Below are positions 28,233 through 37,374 of a stretch of 64,000 nucleotides of DNA, piece by piece. The position numbers and the translations under genes were made by a program. Each line of letters opens with the position of its first letter. Within the stretch, counting starts at the first letter, position 1. Source of the DNA: Sphingomonadales bacterium 32-65-25 (lineage in GTDB: Bacteria > Pseudomonadota > Alphaproteobacteria > Sphingomonadales > Sphingomonadaceae); NCBI GenBank assembly GCA_002280855.1, contig NCEU01000001.1, forward strand, positions 620,001 to 684,000, given 5' to 3'. Below the pieces are notes generated by a model. The model was given only the letters and a program-made list of their open reading frames with translations, did no database searches and was not told the DNA's origin.

Positions 28233-31200
28233 TGACGATGCTGCGCTTCGTCCTGCTGGCGCTGCTGGCGCTGGCCAGCCCGGTGACCGCCCAAACGGCG
28301 GCGCCAGCCAACGTGACCCCGAAAATCGTTGTGCAGGCCATGGCGGGTGGCGGCTTCGACGTGGCGACCTGGTCGCCAGATGGCCGCTTCGTGTTCACCG
28401 CCTCCGGCATCCTGCGTGAACTGCTGCTGTGGGACGTGACCACCGGCGTGATCATCGATCGCGTGCGCTTGCCCTCTGCTTCGGGCGGGATGACCGAATT
28501 CATGACGCTGGACAGCATGACGCTGCTGCCCGATGCCCGCACGCTGCGCATCGATGGTGCAGTGCTGGATCCAAAAAGCGCCGATCGACGTGGCGGACGT
28601 GCCTTTGAAGTGAATGTGCGCGCGCGTCAGGCGCGGATCGTGGCGCCACGGCCGTTGCCACCGCTGCCGCCAGGGCAGACCTGGCTCAGCGCCTTGAACC
28701 GCCGGGCAGCGGCACTGATGGCCGCCCATGCCGGCGGCACGGCGATGGCGATGGCTGAAGCGGTGCGCATCCTGCCGGCACTGCCGCGCTCTCCAAATGG
28801 CCAATGGGAGATGGTGCGTGCCGGCAAGGCCTTTGCCCTGCGCGACGCAGCCGGGCGAACCCGAACGATGCGTGGCGCGGCGCAGGGGCTGGGCGGGATC
28901 AATACTGCCGATCTGTCGCCCGATGATCGGCGCCTGGCCTTCCTCAGCCTGGAAAGCAAGCGGCTGCCGGGTGGCGTTGCCAGTTCGACCGTGGAGATGG
29001 TGGACATAACCCAAGGCCGTTTTTTTCCGCCGTTGCTGCTGGCCGGTGATTATCAGGCGGTGCGCTGGATCAGCCCGGGCCGCTTTTTCGTGTTGCCGCT
29101 GGACGATGGCGTTCCGCCGGCTGCCGGCGCCGGCGCGCTGGCGCCGGCCGTGCTGTTTGATGCCGATGCCGGCCGCGAAGTGGCGCGGGTGCCATCACGC
29201 TGTTTCATGACGACGCTGCCCGATGGCGGCCTGATCGGCGCCGGCCTGGCCAATTGCCAAAGCAACGCCGGCAATGACCGGCAATTGCTGCGGTTGGTGA
29301 ACGGCCAGTGGCAGCCGCTGCCCGGCAGCCTGGTGCCGCCCGGCGGGCAGGTGCGCCTGCTTGCCGTATCGCCGCGCGGTGATCGGGTTGCTGCGGTGAT
29401 CCGGGCGCAGGGCGGCGGGCTGACCGTGATCAGCGCCAACGCGCGCACCGGCGCGATCGGTGCCAGTTTCGAACTGAACACCAATGCCGGGCTGGCGCGG
29501 CTTGGCTTCAGCCCCGATGGCAGCCGCGTCTGGCTGGCGGCCAACGGCACCATGCTGGAATGGGATCCGTCTGCACCGCCGCGCGCCGATGGCCTGCCCA
29601 CCACCCGCCAACTGCCGGTGCGTTCCATCATGCCCACCAGCATTGCCGCGCGCGGCACCCGCCTGCTGGTCGGCGGCGCGTTCGAGGAACGGATCGACGT
29701 GATCGATCTGGCCACCGGCGCCGCGCTGCCGTCGGCTGAAGTGCCCGGTGCAACGTCGATCGGCTACATGCGAAGCCGACCCGTGATCTGGGCGGCGACC
29801 ACCACAGACGGCCTGAAGCTGTTCAACAGCCGCACCGGGCGGCTTCTGATGAACATCGCGCTGCTGCCCAATCAGCGCTATGTGGCGGTGGCGGGCGATG
29901 GCCGATACGATACCAATCTCGGCCCCGATTCCGACAGTTTCCGCTGGTTGATATCCGATGAGCCGTTCAAGTCGCTCGCGCCGCAGACGCTGATGCGCGA
30001 TTATTACGAGCCGAAACTCGTCACCAAGCTGATGGAATGCACCGCCGCCAGCAGTTGCGCGCGGGTGCTGAAACCGGTGCCGCCGGTGGCCGGGCTCAAC
30101 CGGCTGCTGCCCGACGTGCGCATCACCGACATCAAGCCGGCCGACACGCCGGGACAAGTGGTGGTGCGGGTGGAGGCCCGCGAAACCCGCGACGCGCAAA
30201 GCGGCCGGCGATCGGGCCTGTTCAACGTCAAGCTGCTGCTGAACAATCGTCAGATCGATCAGCAACCACCGCATTTCCAGCAGCAGCCCAGCCCGACCCT
30301 GGCGCAATGGCGGGAACTGAACCAGATGGAAGGCGTGAATGCCGCCGGGGTCTGGACCAGCGAATTCCAGGTGTCGGTGCCAACGCACCACGATGGCAAG
30401 CCGATGGAATTTGCCGCCTATGCCTTCAACAGCGACCGGGTGAAAAGCGACACTGCGCGCCTGCGTTGGGCCCCGCCGGCCACATCCACGCCAAAACGGC
30501 CACGCCGCGCCTGGGTGCTGACCATCGGGGTGGATGACTATGTCGAACCCCGGCTCAAGCTGAATTTTGCCGTGGCCGATGCGCGGGTGATTGCGGAGCG
30601 CCTTGCCGCCATTCCCGGTTACGAAATGCGGCACATCAACCTGACCAGTGCCCCTGCTGCCGATGGCCGGCCGGCACGGCAGGTGACGCGCGCCGATGTG
30701 CTGGGCGTGCTCAGCTTCCTGGCGGGCTTTCCGCCAGAAATGAACCAGATGATCCGGCTGGAGGATGTGCACAAGGTGCGCAATCTGGCGGAAACCTCGC
30801 CGGATGATATCGTCATCATCAGCTTTTCCGGCCACGGCTTTGCCACCGCTTCGGGCCAGTTTGCGCTGCTGCCGTCCACGGCGCGCTGGCCGGCCACCGC
30901 GGCTGCGCCGGAAACAAGATCGGTGATCACGGCAGAGGATCTCACCATCCAGCTGGGCTTCATGAAGGCCGCTGAAATCGCCTTCATCATCGATGCCTGC
31001 CATAGCGGCGCTGCGGTGAACACGCCGGATTTCAAGCCCGGCCCGATGGGCGATGCCAGCCTGGGCCAACTGTCGTATGACAAGGGGCTGCGCATCCTCG
31101 CCGCCACCCAGGCCGATGATGTCGCGCTGGAAAATGCCGCGCTCAAACAGGGCTTCCTGACTGCGGCGCTTGGCGAGGGCCTCAGCGATACGGGCGGCCC

Positions 31201-31435
31201 GGCCGATCTGAACAACGACGGACGCATCGTGCTGGATGAATGGCTGCGCTATGCGGTGGCGCGGCTGCCATCGCTCACGGAGGACGTGCGGCGCGGCGGC
31301 GGCGTGATGGCGGCGCGCGGCGTGCGGCTGGTGATTCGCACACCCACGGCCCAACCCAGGATTCAGGAACCCAGCCTGTTCGATTTCAACAATGCGCCAT
31401 CGCCGGTGGTGCTGCGCGGGAGAGCGTTGCCATGA
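28229..31435 (+). CDS. Exported WD40-like propeller-caspase (C14) protein, paralogue 2
   Basis: 1068 aa, a tandem duplicate of the preceding gene with the same layout: signal peptide (MLRFVLLALLALASPVTAQ), propeller, SLAPQTLMRDYYEP linker, beta-rich part, then caspase domain from WVLTIGVDDYVEP. Catalytic His869 (IISFSGHGFAT) and Cys924 (IIDACHSGAAVN) are both present. The C-terminal tail IQEPSLFDFNNAPSPVVL repeats that of paralogue 1. Two in-frame ATGs (28229, 28232) overlap the previous stop, and 28232 or 28238 could also be used. The pair is well diverged in the propeller but close in the protease, suggesting different ligands with one protease mechanism. Confidence 0.85.
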   Translation: MMTMLRFVLLALLALASPVTAQTAAPANVTPKIVVQAMAGGGFDVATWSPDGRFVFTASGILRELLLWDVTTGVIIDRVRLPSASGGMTEFMTLDSMTLLPDARTLRIDGAVLDPKSADRRGGRAFEVNVRARQARIVAPRPLPPLPPGQTWLSALNRRAAALMAAHAGGTAMAMAEAVRILPALPRSPNGQWEMVRAGKAFALRDAAGRTRTMRGAAQGLGGINTADLSPDDRRLAFLSLESKRLPGGVASSTVEMVDITQGRFFPPLLLAGDYQAVRWISPGRFFVLPLDDGVPPAAGAGALAPAVLFDADAGREVARVPSRCFMTTLPDGGLIGAGLANCQSNAGNDRQLLRLVNGQWQPLPGSLVPPGGQVRLLAVSPRGDRVAAVIRAQGGGLTVISANARTGAIGASFELNTNAGLARLGFSPDGSRVWLAANGTMLEWDPSAPPRADGLPTTRQLPVRSIMPTSIAARGTRLLVGGAFEERIDVIDLATGAALPSAEVPGATSIGYMRSRPVIWAATTTDGLKLFNSRTGRLLMNIALLPNQRYVAVAGDGRYDTNLGPDSDSFRWLISDEPFKSLAPQTLMRDYYEPKLVTKLMECTAASSCARVLKPVPPVAGLNRLLPDVRITDIKPADTPGQVVVRVEARETRDAQSGRRSGLFNVKLLLNNRQIDQQPPHFQQQPSPTLAQWRELNQMEGVNAAGVWTSEFQVSVPTHHDGKPMEFAAYAFNSDRVKSDTARLRWAPPATSTPKRPRRAWVLTIGVDDYVEPRLKLNFAVADARVIAERLAAIPGYEMRHINLTSAPAADGRPARQVTRADVLGVLSFLAGFPPEMNQMIRLEDVHKVRNLAETSPDDIVIISFSGHGFATASGQFALLPSTARWPATAAAPETRSVITAEDLTIQLGFMKAAEIAFIIDACHSGAAVNTPDFKPGPMGDASLGQLSYDKGLRILAATQADDVALENAALKQGFLTAALGEGLSDTGGPADLNNDGRIVLDEWLRYAVARLPSLTEDVRRGGGVMAARGVRLVIRTPTAQPRIQEPSLFDFNNAPSPVVLRGRALP

Positions 31436-33330
31436 GGAAACTGTTGTTGGCCAGCGCCTTGCTGCTCGGCAGCGCCGCGCAGGCCGAGGTGCGCGCCGTT
31501 TTCGTGGGCATCGACAACTATGCCTATGGCGCCGTGCAGCCGCCTGCCTTGCGCTTTGCCGATCTGTCGGGCGCGGTGGGCGACACGCGCCGGATCAGGG
31601 ACGCACTGGCGCGCAGCCATAGGCTGGCCGTGGGCACCATGCCGGAAGGCGAAACCTGCCAGACCCAGGGCCCGGCCGCGCTGACGCTGATCAACGCGTG
31701 CGCCACCAAGGCCGCCATCCTGGCCGCGTGGCAGCAGCAGCTTGATGCCAGCAAGGCGGGGGATACGCTGCTGCTGTATTTTGCCGGGCACGGTTCGCGC
31801 TTCATCAATGAGGATGGCAGCCAGGCCAGCGGCTTCAACAGCACGTTGATGCCCCATGATGCGCGGCGGCCGCAGGCGACGGCGGTGACCGATATCCTCG
31901 ATGCAGAAACGCGGAATTTCATCAATCAGGCGACATCGCGGGGTGTGAACGTGGTCACCTGGTTCGACAGTTGCAACAGCGGCACCGCCAGCCGCGATGG
32001 CAACAGCGCCAGCCGTTCCGCGCCGCCGCTGCCCGTTGCCTCCCCCGTGGAAAAGGCCAAAGATCCAAGCGTGTATGGCAATCTGGGCGCCTATCGCGTG
32101 CACATGGGCGGCGCCGCCGATGGCCAGGATGCCACCGAAGTCGGCCAGGTGGGCGCGCGCGCCGGCCGCTTCACCACGGCATTGGCCAAGGCCCTGACCG
32201 ACACCCCGAATGCCAGCTTTGCCGATCTCGCCACGCGGGTTGTGGGCGAGGTGACGCGCGATTCCGGCGGCCGCCAGGTGCCGCATGCCGAAGGCGCCTT
32301 GCGCGCCACGCTGGGCGGGCCGGAAGTGAAGGCGGCGACCTTTGATGTGGTGGTGGATGGCAGCAGATTGGTGATGGCCGGCGGCCGATTGACCGGGGTG
32401 ACGAAGGGATCGCGGTTTGCGCTGTTCACCACGACGGGCGAAGCGCTGGGCGGGGGCAACGGCCTGAAGGCGCGGGTGGTGCAGGTTGGCCTTGGCGATG
32501 CGGTGCTGGCGCCAGAAGCCCCGCTGCCGCCGGGTTGGCCGGCTGTGCTGGTGGCGCGCGAGATCAGCCATGTGTTCGACGGGCCGAAACTGCCGCTGGC
32601 GGTTGCTGATCCGGCGGCGTTGGCGGTGGTGAAACGACTGGACTTTGTCGCCGTTGATCCCGGCGGGCGCTTCCGGCTGCAACCGGTGGGCGGCGGCCTG
32701 CAGCTTTCGGGCCCAACGGGGATTCTGGCGCCGCTGCCGCCAGCCGGCGATCCGATGTTCGGCGTCAGGCTGGCATCGGCGTTGGAAAAAGTGGCGCGAT
32801 ACGAACAGTGGCAAGCCCAGATCAGCCCACGCCCCGGCGTGATCCTGTGCGTCCGCAGCGAAGCCGACGCCGCTGGCGACACCGATGCCGCCTGGTGCAA
32901 GCGCAACCCGCCGACGGCGCTGGAACTGGCGACGACCAGCCAGATCAAGGTTTCGGTGGTCAACACCAGCCCGGCGCCGCGCCATATCTATGTGCTGGCG
33001 ATTGGGGACAAATACAGCGTGACGCTGGTGTTGCCCGGATTTGGCGCCCGCGAAAAGGCGATCCCGCAAGGTGGGACCAATGCCATACCGGACGAACAAT
33101 CACTGACGCCGGACGGACCGGGCAAATTGCGCTTTGTGGCGGTTTCCAGCGACCGTCCATTGAATGCCAGCGCGCTGGAACAGACGGATACCGACCAGAT
33201 CGACAGCCATGCCTGCCTCAGCGCGGTGGCCGGTGCCTTTTGCCGCGGCGCTGATCAGGCCCGCAGCGGTGGCGGGAGCCAGATTGGTGAATGGTCGATC
33301 GCAGTGGTTGACGCACAGGTGAAACCATGA
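31432..33330 (+). CDS. Exported caspase-family (C14) protein with C-terminal DUF4384-like domain
   Basis: 632 aa. Signal peptide MRKLLLASALLLGSAAQA. The caspase-like domain starts directly after it (VRAVFVGIDNYAYG, about 20-300), with His120 in LLLYFAGHGSRF and Cys181 in VTWFDSCNSGTAS. There is no propeller. The C-terminal half is beta-rich: about 315-420, then a region (about 510-610; IKVSVVNTSPAPRHIYVLAI, then PQGG) that looks like the DUF4384-type domain often attached to bacterial caspases. It overlaps the genes on both sides by 4 bp. It belongs to a different caspase subgroup from the two paralogues upstream. Confidence 0.82.
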   Translation: MRKLLLASALLLGSAAQAEVRAVFVGIDNYAYGAVQPPALRFADLSGAVGDTRRIRDALARSHRLAVGTMPEGETCQTQGPAALTLINACATKAAILAAWQQQLDASKAGDTLLLYFAGHGSRFINEDGSQASGFNSTLMPHDARRPQATAVTDILDAETRNFINQATSRGVNVVTWFDSCNSGTASRDGNSASRSAPPLPVASPVEKAKDPSVYGNLGAYRVHMGGAADGQDATEVGQVGARAGRFTTALAKALTDTPNASFADLATRVVGEVTRDSGGRQVPHAEGALRATLGGPEVKAATFDVVVDGSRLVMAGGRLTGVTKGSRFALFTTTGEALGGGNGLKARVVQVGLGDAVLAPEAPLPPGWPAVLVAREISHVFDGPKLPLAVADPAALAVVKRLDFVAVDPGGRFRLQPVGGGLQLSGPTGILAPLPPAGDPMFGVRLASALEKVARYEQWQAQISPRPGVILCVRSEADAAGDTDAAWCKRNPPTALELATTSQIKVSVVNTSPAPRHIYVLAIGDKYSVTLVLPGFGAREKAIPQGGTNAIPDEQSLTPDGPGKLRFVAVSSDRPLNASALEQTDTDQIDSHACLSAVAGAFCRGADQARSGGGSQIGEWSIAVVDAQVKP

Positions 33331-34397
33331 GGAACATTCTGCTGCTGCTGGGGGCCGTCCTGCTGATCGCCGCTCAACCTGCACCGGAACCCGCGCCAAA
33401 CCCTGGAACGGCCGCCGAAACGCCGCCCGCGCCTGAAGACGAAGGCTCCCGCGTTGTGCGCGGCACGCCGGCGCCGCCGGGCAGTTCGCCGTGGCAGATC
33501 CAGGTCTATTTCAAGGTGCCGATGACCAAAAAGGAAATCGCGGCCGCCATCCGCAGCGCCGCCAGCGAGCCTGAACGGCAAGCCCTGCGCACGATGGAAG
33601 GTTGGGAACGCGATCATCTGTGCGGCGGCGCCCTGATCAACAAGGAATGGGCTCTGAGCGCCGCCCACTGTTTCGTTGCCGAGAAGGAGGTGCTGGTGAA
33701 ACTGCCCAACCTGGGGGTGCGGTTGGGCAATATTGATCTGAAAGCGGCCACGCCCAAGCGCATCGATCGCATCATCGTGCACGGCGATTATCGGCGTTTT
33801 GGCCACAAGCAGCACGATATCGCGCTGCTGCACCTGGTGGATGACGCTGACACAAAGCCAGAGATCGCCGCCGCTGCCACCCCCGTCCGCCTGATCGGCG
33901 AACGCATGCGCGCGCTTGAGGCCGGCGATGATCTCAAGGTGACCGGCTGGGGCCATGTGTCTGAACGCAAGGCCGGCCAGACCCGTTCGGTGAGCGGCGA
34001 CGCGATGCGATCATCGCAGGTGCTGCTGGAAGGCCAGCTGGAACTGCTGGATCAAGCCGAATGTGCGAAGGTGCCGGACTATCAGAAGACGCTCAATGCC
34101 GGCGTGCTCTGCGTGGGTGCCCGCACCAGCGCCCAACAGGACAGCTGCCAGGGCGATAGCGGTGGGCCGCTCACACGACAGCGCATCTTGGTCGGGCTGG
34201 TTTCCACCGGTGTTGGCTGCGGCCGCAAGGGCGTGCCGGCGCTCTATACCAATGTCGCGCACTATGCCGAATGGATCACGGCCGTGCAGCAGCAGGTGAA
34301 GACCAGCGGCGTCACGCGCTGCGTGGTGGCACAATCCGGCCCGCGCAAACTGGCCTGCTCGGCGAAACTCAATCCGCCCCGAACAAATCGCGGGTGA
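33327..34397 (+). CDS. Exported trypsin-like (S1) serine protease
   Basis: 356 aa. N-terminal hydrophobic signal ([17 protein letters not shown]), a Pro/Glu-rich stretch, then [19 protein letters not shown] as the start of the protease. The catalytic triad is complete: His114 (LSAAHCF), Asp164 (HDIALLHL), Ser278 ([13 protein letters not shown]). The Arg-rich segment before the domain (SRVVRG) resembles an activation cleavage site of S1 zymogens. A roughly 30-residue Cys-containing tail follows the domain. The start overlaps the upstream caspase stop by 4 bp, so proteases of two mechanisms are made from one message. The end overlaps the convergent UDP-glucose dehydrogenase gene by 29 bp. Confidence 0.9.
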   Translation: MRNILLLLGAVLLIAAQPAPEPAPNPGTAAETPPAPEDEGSRVVRGTPAPPGSSPWQIQVYFKVPMTKKEIAAAIRSAASEPERQALRTMEGWERDHLCGGALINKEWALSAAHCFVAEKEVLVKLPNLGVRLGNIDLKAATPKRIDRIIVHGDYRRFGHKQHDIALLHLVDDADTKPEIAAAATPVRLIGERMRALEAGDDLKVTGWGHVSERKAGQTRSVSGDAMRSSQVLLEGQLELLDQAECAKVPDYQKTLNAGVLCVGARTSAQQDSCQGDSGGPLTRQRILVGLVSTGVGCGRKGVPALYTNVAHYAEWITAVQQQVKTSGVTRCVVAQSGPRKLACSAKLNPPRTNRG

Positions 34398-35535
34398 ACA
34401 ATTTGCTTTCCACGTCAGCCAGGTCGTCGCTCATCCGGTTGGCCAGGATCACGTCGGCCTCCGCCTTGAAGGCATCAAGATCGCGCACCACGCGTGATCC
34501 GAAGAACTGATCGTCGGCCAGCGCCGGTTCGTAAAGGATGACCGGGATGCCGCGCGCCTTGATGCGCTTCATGATGCCCTGGATCGAGGATTGGCGGAAA
34601 TTGTCGCTGTTGGCCTTCATCACCAGCCGATAAACGCCCACCGTGCGCGGTTTGCGATCGAAGATGCGCTGCGCCAGGAAATCCTTGCGGGTGCGGTTGG
34701 CATCCACGATGGCAGCAATCAGATTCTGCGGCACCGCGCCATAATTGGCCAGCAACTGCTTGGTATCCTTGGGCAGGCAATAGCCGCCATAACCGAACGA
34801 CGGATTGTTGTAATGCAGCCCGATGCGGGGATCGAGGCCGATGCCTTCGATGATCTGGCGCGTGTCCATGCCGGCGGCCATGGCATAGCTGTCCAGTTCG
34901 TTGAAGAAGGCGACGCGCATGGCGAGATAGGTGTTGGCAAACAGCTTGATGGCTTCGGCTTCGGCCGGATCGGTGAGCAGCACCGCCACGTCCTTCTTGG
35001 CCGCGCCTTCCAGCATCAGATCGGCAAACTGCCGCCCGCGCGGGCCGGTATCACCCACGATGATCCGCGACGGGAACAGATTGTCGTTCAGCGCCCGGCC
35101 TTCACGCAGGAATTCCGGCGAGAAAAACACATTGTCGCTGGCAAGGTCTCGGCGCAGCCGGGTGATGAAACCCACCGGAATCGTCGATTTCACCACCACC
35201 GACGCCGCGGGATTGGCCGCCAGCACGGCGCGCGCCACATTTTCCACCGACGACGTGTCGAAATGATTGGTGTGGGGATCATAATCGGTTGGGGTCGCAA
35301 TCACCACCAGTTCGGCATCGCGGGCGGCGGCAGCCAGATCGGTCGTCGCCGTCAGCTGCAGCGGCTTGTGGGCAAGGAAATCCTCCAGCTCGGCATCCAC
35401 GATCGGGCTTTGGCGGTTGTTGACCAGATCCACACGCGCCGCGCTCACGTCCACCGCCGTCACGTCGTGGTTCTGCGCCAGCAGCACGGCGTTCGACAAG
35501 CCGACATAGCCCAGACCGACAACGGCAATCTTCAT
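34369..35535 (-). CDS. ugd: UDP-glucose 6-dehydrogenase
   Basis: NAD-dependent four-electron oxidation of UDP-glucose to UDP-glucuronate, a precursor for capsule or exopolysaccharide and lipid A sugars. 388 aa. NAD fold [33 protein letters not shown], the [16 protein letters not shown] helix and the catalytic-Cys motif [15 protein letters not shown] are all present. The short form (about 390 aa) is the bacterial type seen in many Proteobacteria. It stands alone, not in a polysaccharide cluster, and converges on the S1 protease gene with overlapping ends. Confidence 0.95.
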   Translation of the reverse strand: MKIAVVGLGYVGLSNAVLLAQNHDVTAVDVSAARVDLVNNRQSPIVDAELEDFLAHKPLQLTATTDLAAAARDAELVVIATPTDYDPHTNHFDTSSVENVARAVLAANPAASVVVKSTIPVGFITRLRRDLASDNVFFSPEFLREGRALNDNLFPSRIIVGDTGPRGRQFADLMLEGAAKKDVAVLLTDPAEAEAIKLFANTYLAMRVAFFNELDSYAMAAGMDTRQIIEGIGLDPRIGLHYNNPSFGYGGYCLPKDTKQLLANYGAVPQNLIAAIVDANRTRKDFLAQRIFDRKPRTVGVYRLVMKANSDNFRQSSIQGIMKRIKARGIPVILYEPALADDQFFGSRVVRDLDAFKAEADVILANRMSDDLADVESKLFTRDLFGAD

Positions 35536-35613
35536 GATCTACTCCACTGCACCGGCAGTAATACGCCGTCTATCTGGCGTGTTGCGCGCGGCCTTGCAAT
35601 GGCGGTTCGCGTC

Positions 35614-36156
35614 TCAGTCGTCGCCGGGCGGCTGGTGCAACCAAGCGGCATGTTTGGGCGCCTGCTTTGTTTCGCGCCATTCGGCCAGCATCGCTGGGGC
35701 AACTGCCTTCAGTTCGGCATATTGTTCCGCGGTACCGATGTTGCAGGCCAGTTCAAGGCGATGCCCGTTCGGATCGAAGAAATAGATCGATTTGAAGATG
35801 CCGTGCCAGGTTGGCCCCAGAACATCGATGCCCTGCCCTTCCAGATGCGCCTTGGCGCTGAGCAGTTCGGCCTCATTCTCCACTTCGAATGCGATGTGCT
35901 GCACCCAGGCCGGCGTGTTGGGGTCCTTGCCCATCTCCGGCTGGTTCGGCAGCTCGAAAAACGCCAGCACATTGCCACCGCCGCAATCGAGGAAGACATG
36001 CATATAGGGGTCATACGCCCCGGTGGACGGCACATGGTCCTCGGCAAAGGCCGTGGTGTAAGTCATGCCCAGCGTCTTTTCATACCAGGCCACGGTTTCG
36101 GCCGCATCGCGGCAGCGATAGGCGACATGGTGGATGCGCTTGAGGTTCGGTGTCAT
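35614..36156 (-). CDS. VOC family protein (glyoxalase/extradiol dioxygenase fold)
   Basis: 180 aa. Vicinal-oxygen-chelate fold: [12 protein letters not shown] at the start (metal His), [10 protein letters not shown] in the middle (second His) and [13 protein letters not shown] (metal Glu). The start overlaps the hppD stop by 4 bp, so it is probably made with HPPD and may act in aromatic amino acid breakdown, but the reaction is unknown. A roughly 45-residue C-terminal extension ([20 protein letters not shown]) is added to the fold. Confidence 0.82.
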   Translation of the reverse strand: MTPNLKRIHHVAYRCRDAAETVAWYEKTLGMTYTTAFAEDHVPSTGAYDPYMHVFLDCGGGNVLAFFELPNQPEMGKDPNTPAWVQHIAFEVENEAELLSAKAHLEGQGIDVLGPTWHGIFKSIYFFDPNGHRLELACNIGTAEQYAELKAVAPAMLAEWRETKQAPKHAAWLHQPPGDD

Positions 36157-37238
36157 TCCGCCGGCTCCTCGACTTGCAAAACGCCCCGCCGCACCTGGTC
36201 GCGCTCCATGCTCTCAAACAGCGCCTTGAAATTGCCTTCGCCAAAGCCTTCGTCACCCTTGCGCTGGATGAATTCGAAGAACACCGGGCCGACCATCGTT
36301 TCGGAGAAGATCTGGAGCAGCAGGCGATTGGAACCATCCGTCGTGCCATCCAGCAGGATGCCTCGCTGCTGCAATTCCGCCACCGGCTCGCCATGGCCGG
36401 GCAGGCGCTCGGCCAGCATCTCGTAATAGGTGGCAGGCGGCGGCGTCATGAACGGTGTGCCGATGGCTTTCAGCCGATCCCACACGCCAAGCAGATCATC
36501 ACAGGCAAAGGCGATATGCTGGATGCCCTCGCCGTTGTAGGCGCGCAAAAACTCCTCGATCTGGCCGCCGCCGCCCCTGCCCTCTTCATTCAGGGGAATG
36601 CGGATCTTGCCATCGGGCGCGGTCATCGCCTTGCTGGTCAGCCCGGTATATTCGCCCTTGATGTCGAACCAGCGGATCTCGCGGAAGCCGGCGATCCGTT
36701 CATAAAACGCCGCCCAGTGCGCCATGCGCCCACCATAAACATTGTGGGTGAGGTGATCGATGACCTGCAGCCCAGCGCCCACCGGGTTGCGCTCCACGCC
36801 GTCTTCATACACGAAATCAATGTCATAGATGCTCAGATCATCGCCGTACCGGTCGATCAGATAGATGATCGAACCGCCGATGCCGCGGAATCCCGGCAGG
36901 CGCAGTTCCATCGGGCCGGTGCGCGATTCCACCGGCTCGGCGCCGCGCTCCAGGGCCTCGGCATAGGCTTTCGCCGCGTCTTTCACCCGCCAACCCATGC
37001 CGCAGGCCGATGCGCCATGTTCGGCGGCGAAATACCAGGCCGGGCTGTGTTTCTCGTAATTGGCGATCAGGTTGATGCCGCCCTGCCGCCACAGTTGCAC
37101 ATCCTTGGAACGGTGGTGGGCGACCTGGGTGAAGCCCATCGCGGCAAACACCGGTTCCAGCACGCCCTTGGTGGGTGCGCAGAATTCGATGAATTCAAAG
37201 CCATCAAGGCCCAGCGGATTGTCTTGATTGTAGGCCAT
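36153..37238 (-). CDS. hppD: 4-hydroxyphenylpyruvate dioxygenase
   Basis: Fe(II) enzyme converting 4-hydroxyphenylpyruvate to homogentisate in tyrosine catabolism. 361 aa, normal for the bacterial enzyme. Two VOC halves: N-terminal [20 protein letters not shown], then [12 protein letters not shown] (metal His), [11 protein letters not shown] (metal His), and C-terminal [20 protein letters not shown] (metal Glu within [10 protein letters not shown]). GGGAG lies upstream of the ATG. Downstream steps (HmgA) are not in the window. A fumarylacetoacetase-family gene is found at 43765. Confidence 0.95.
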   Translation of the reverse strand: MAYNQDNPLGLDGFEFIEFCAPTKGVLEPVFAAMGFTQVAHHRSKDVQLWRQGGINLIANYEKHSPAWYFAAEHGASACGMGWRVKDAAKAYAEALERGAEPVESRTGPMELRLPGFRGIGGSIIYLIDRYGDDLSIYDIDFVYEDGVERNPVGAGLQVIDHLTHNVYGGRMAHWAAFYERIAGFREIRWFDIKGEYTGLTSKAMTAPDGKIRIPLNEEGRGGGGQIEEFLRAYNGEGIQHIAFACDDLLGVWDRLKAIGTPFMTPPPATYYEMLAERLPGHGEPVAELQQRGILLDGTTDGSNRLLLQIFSETMVGPVFFEFIQRKGDEGFGEGNFKALFESMERDQVRRGVLQVEEPAE

Positions 37239-37374
37239 GTCGGATGCTCCCGCACGAAGATGGCGTGATGATAGCGGATCTCGCCCTCATTGTCCGTGCA
37301 AGTTGCCGGGCCGGGGTGCCATTAATCGCACAGTCCGTGCTCGATAAGGCAAATTCACGCAATAGTCGTGCAGA

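Noticed and set aside
29195..31354. 719-codon minus-strand ORF opposite the second propeller-caspase gene
   Set aside because: Its translation is His/Gln/Arg-rich without any family pattern, a usual antisense shadow in GC-rich genes, whereas the plus strand has signal peptide, caspase motifs and coupled starts.
25056..34397. Searched for a gasdermin-like pore protein beside the caspase operon
   Set aside because: None of the neighbouring genes (ligase, UDP-glucose dehydrogenase, small ORFs) has the about 250-residue gasdermin-like layout, so no gasdermin system is claimed.
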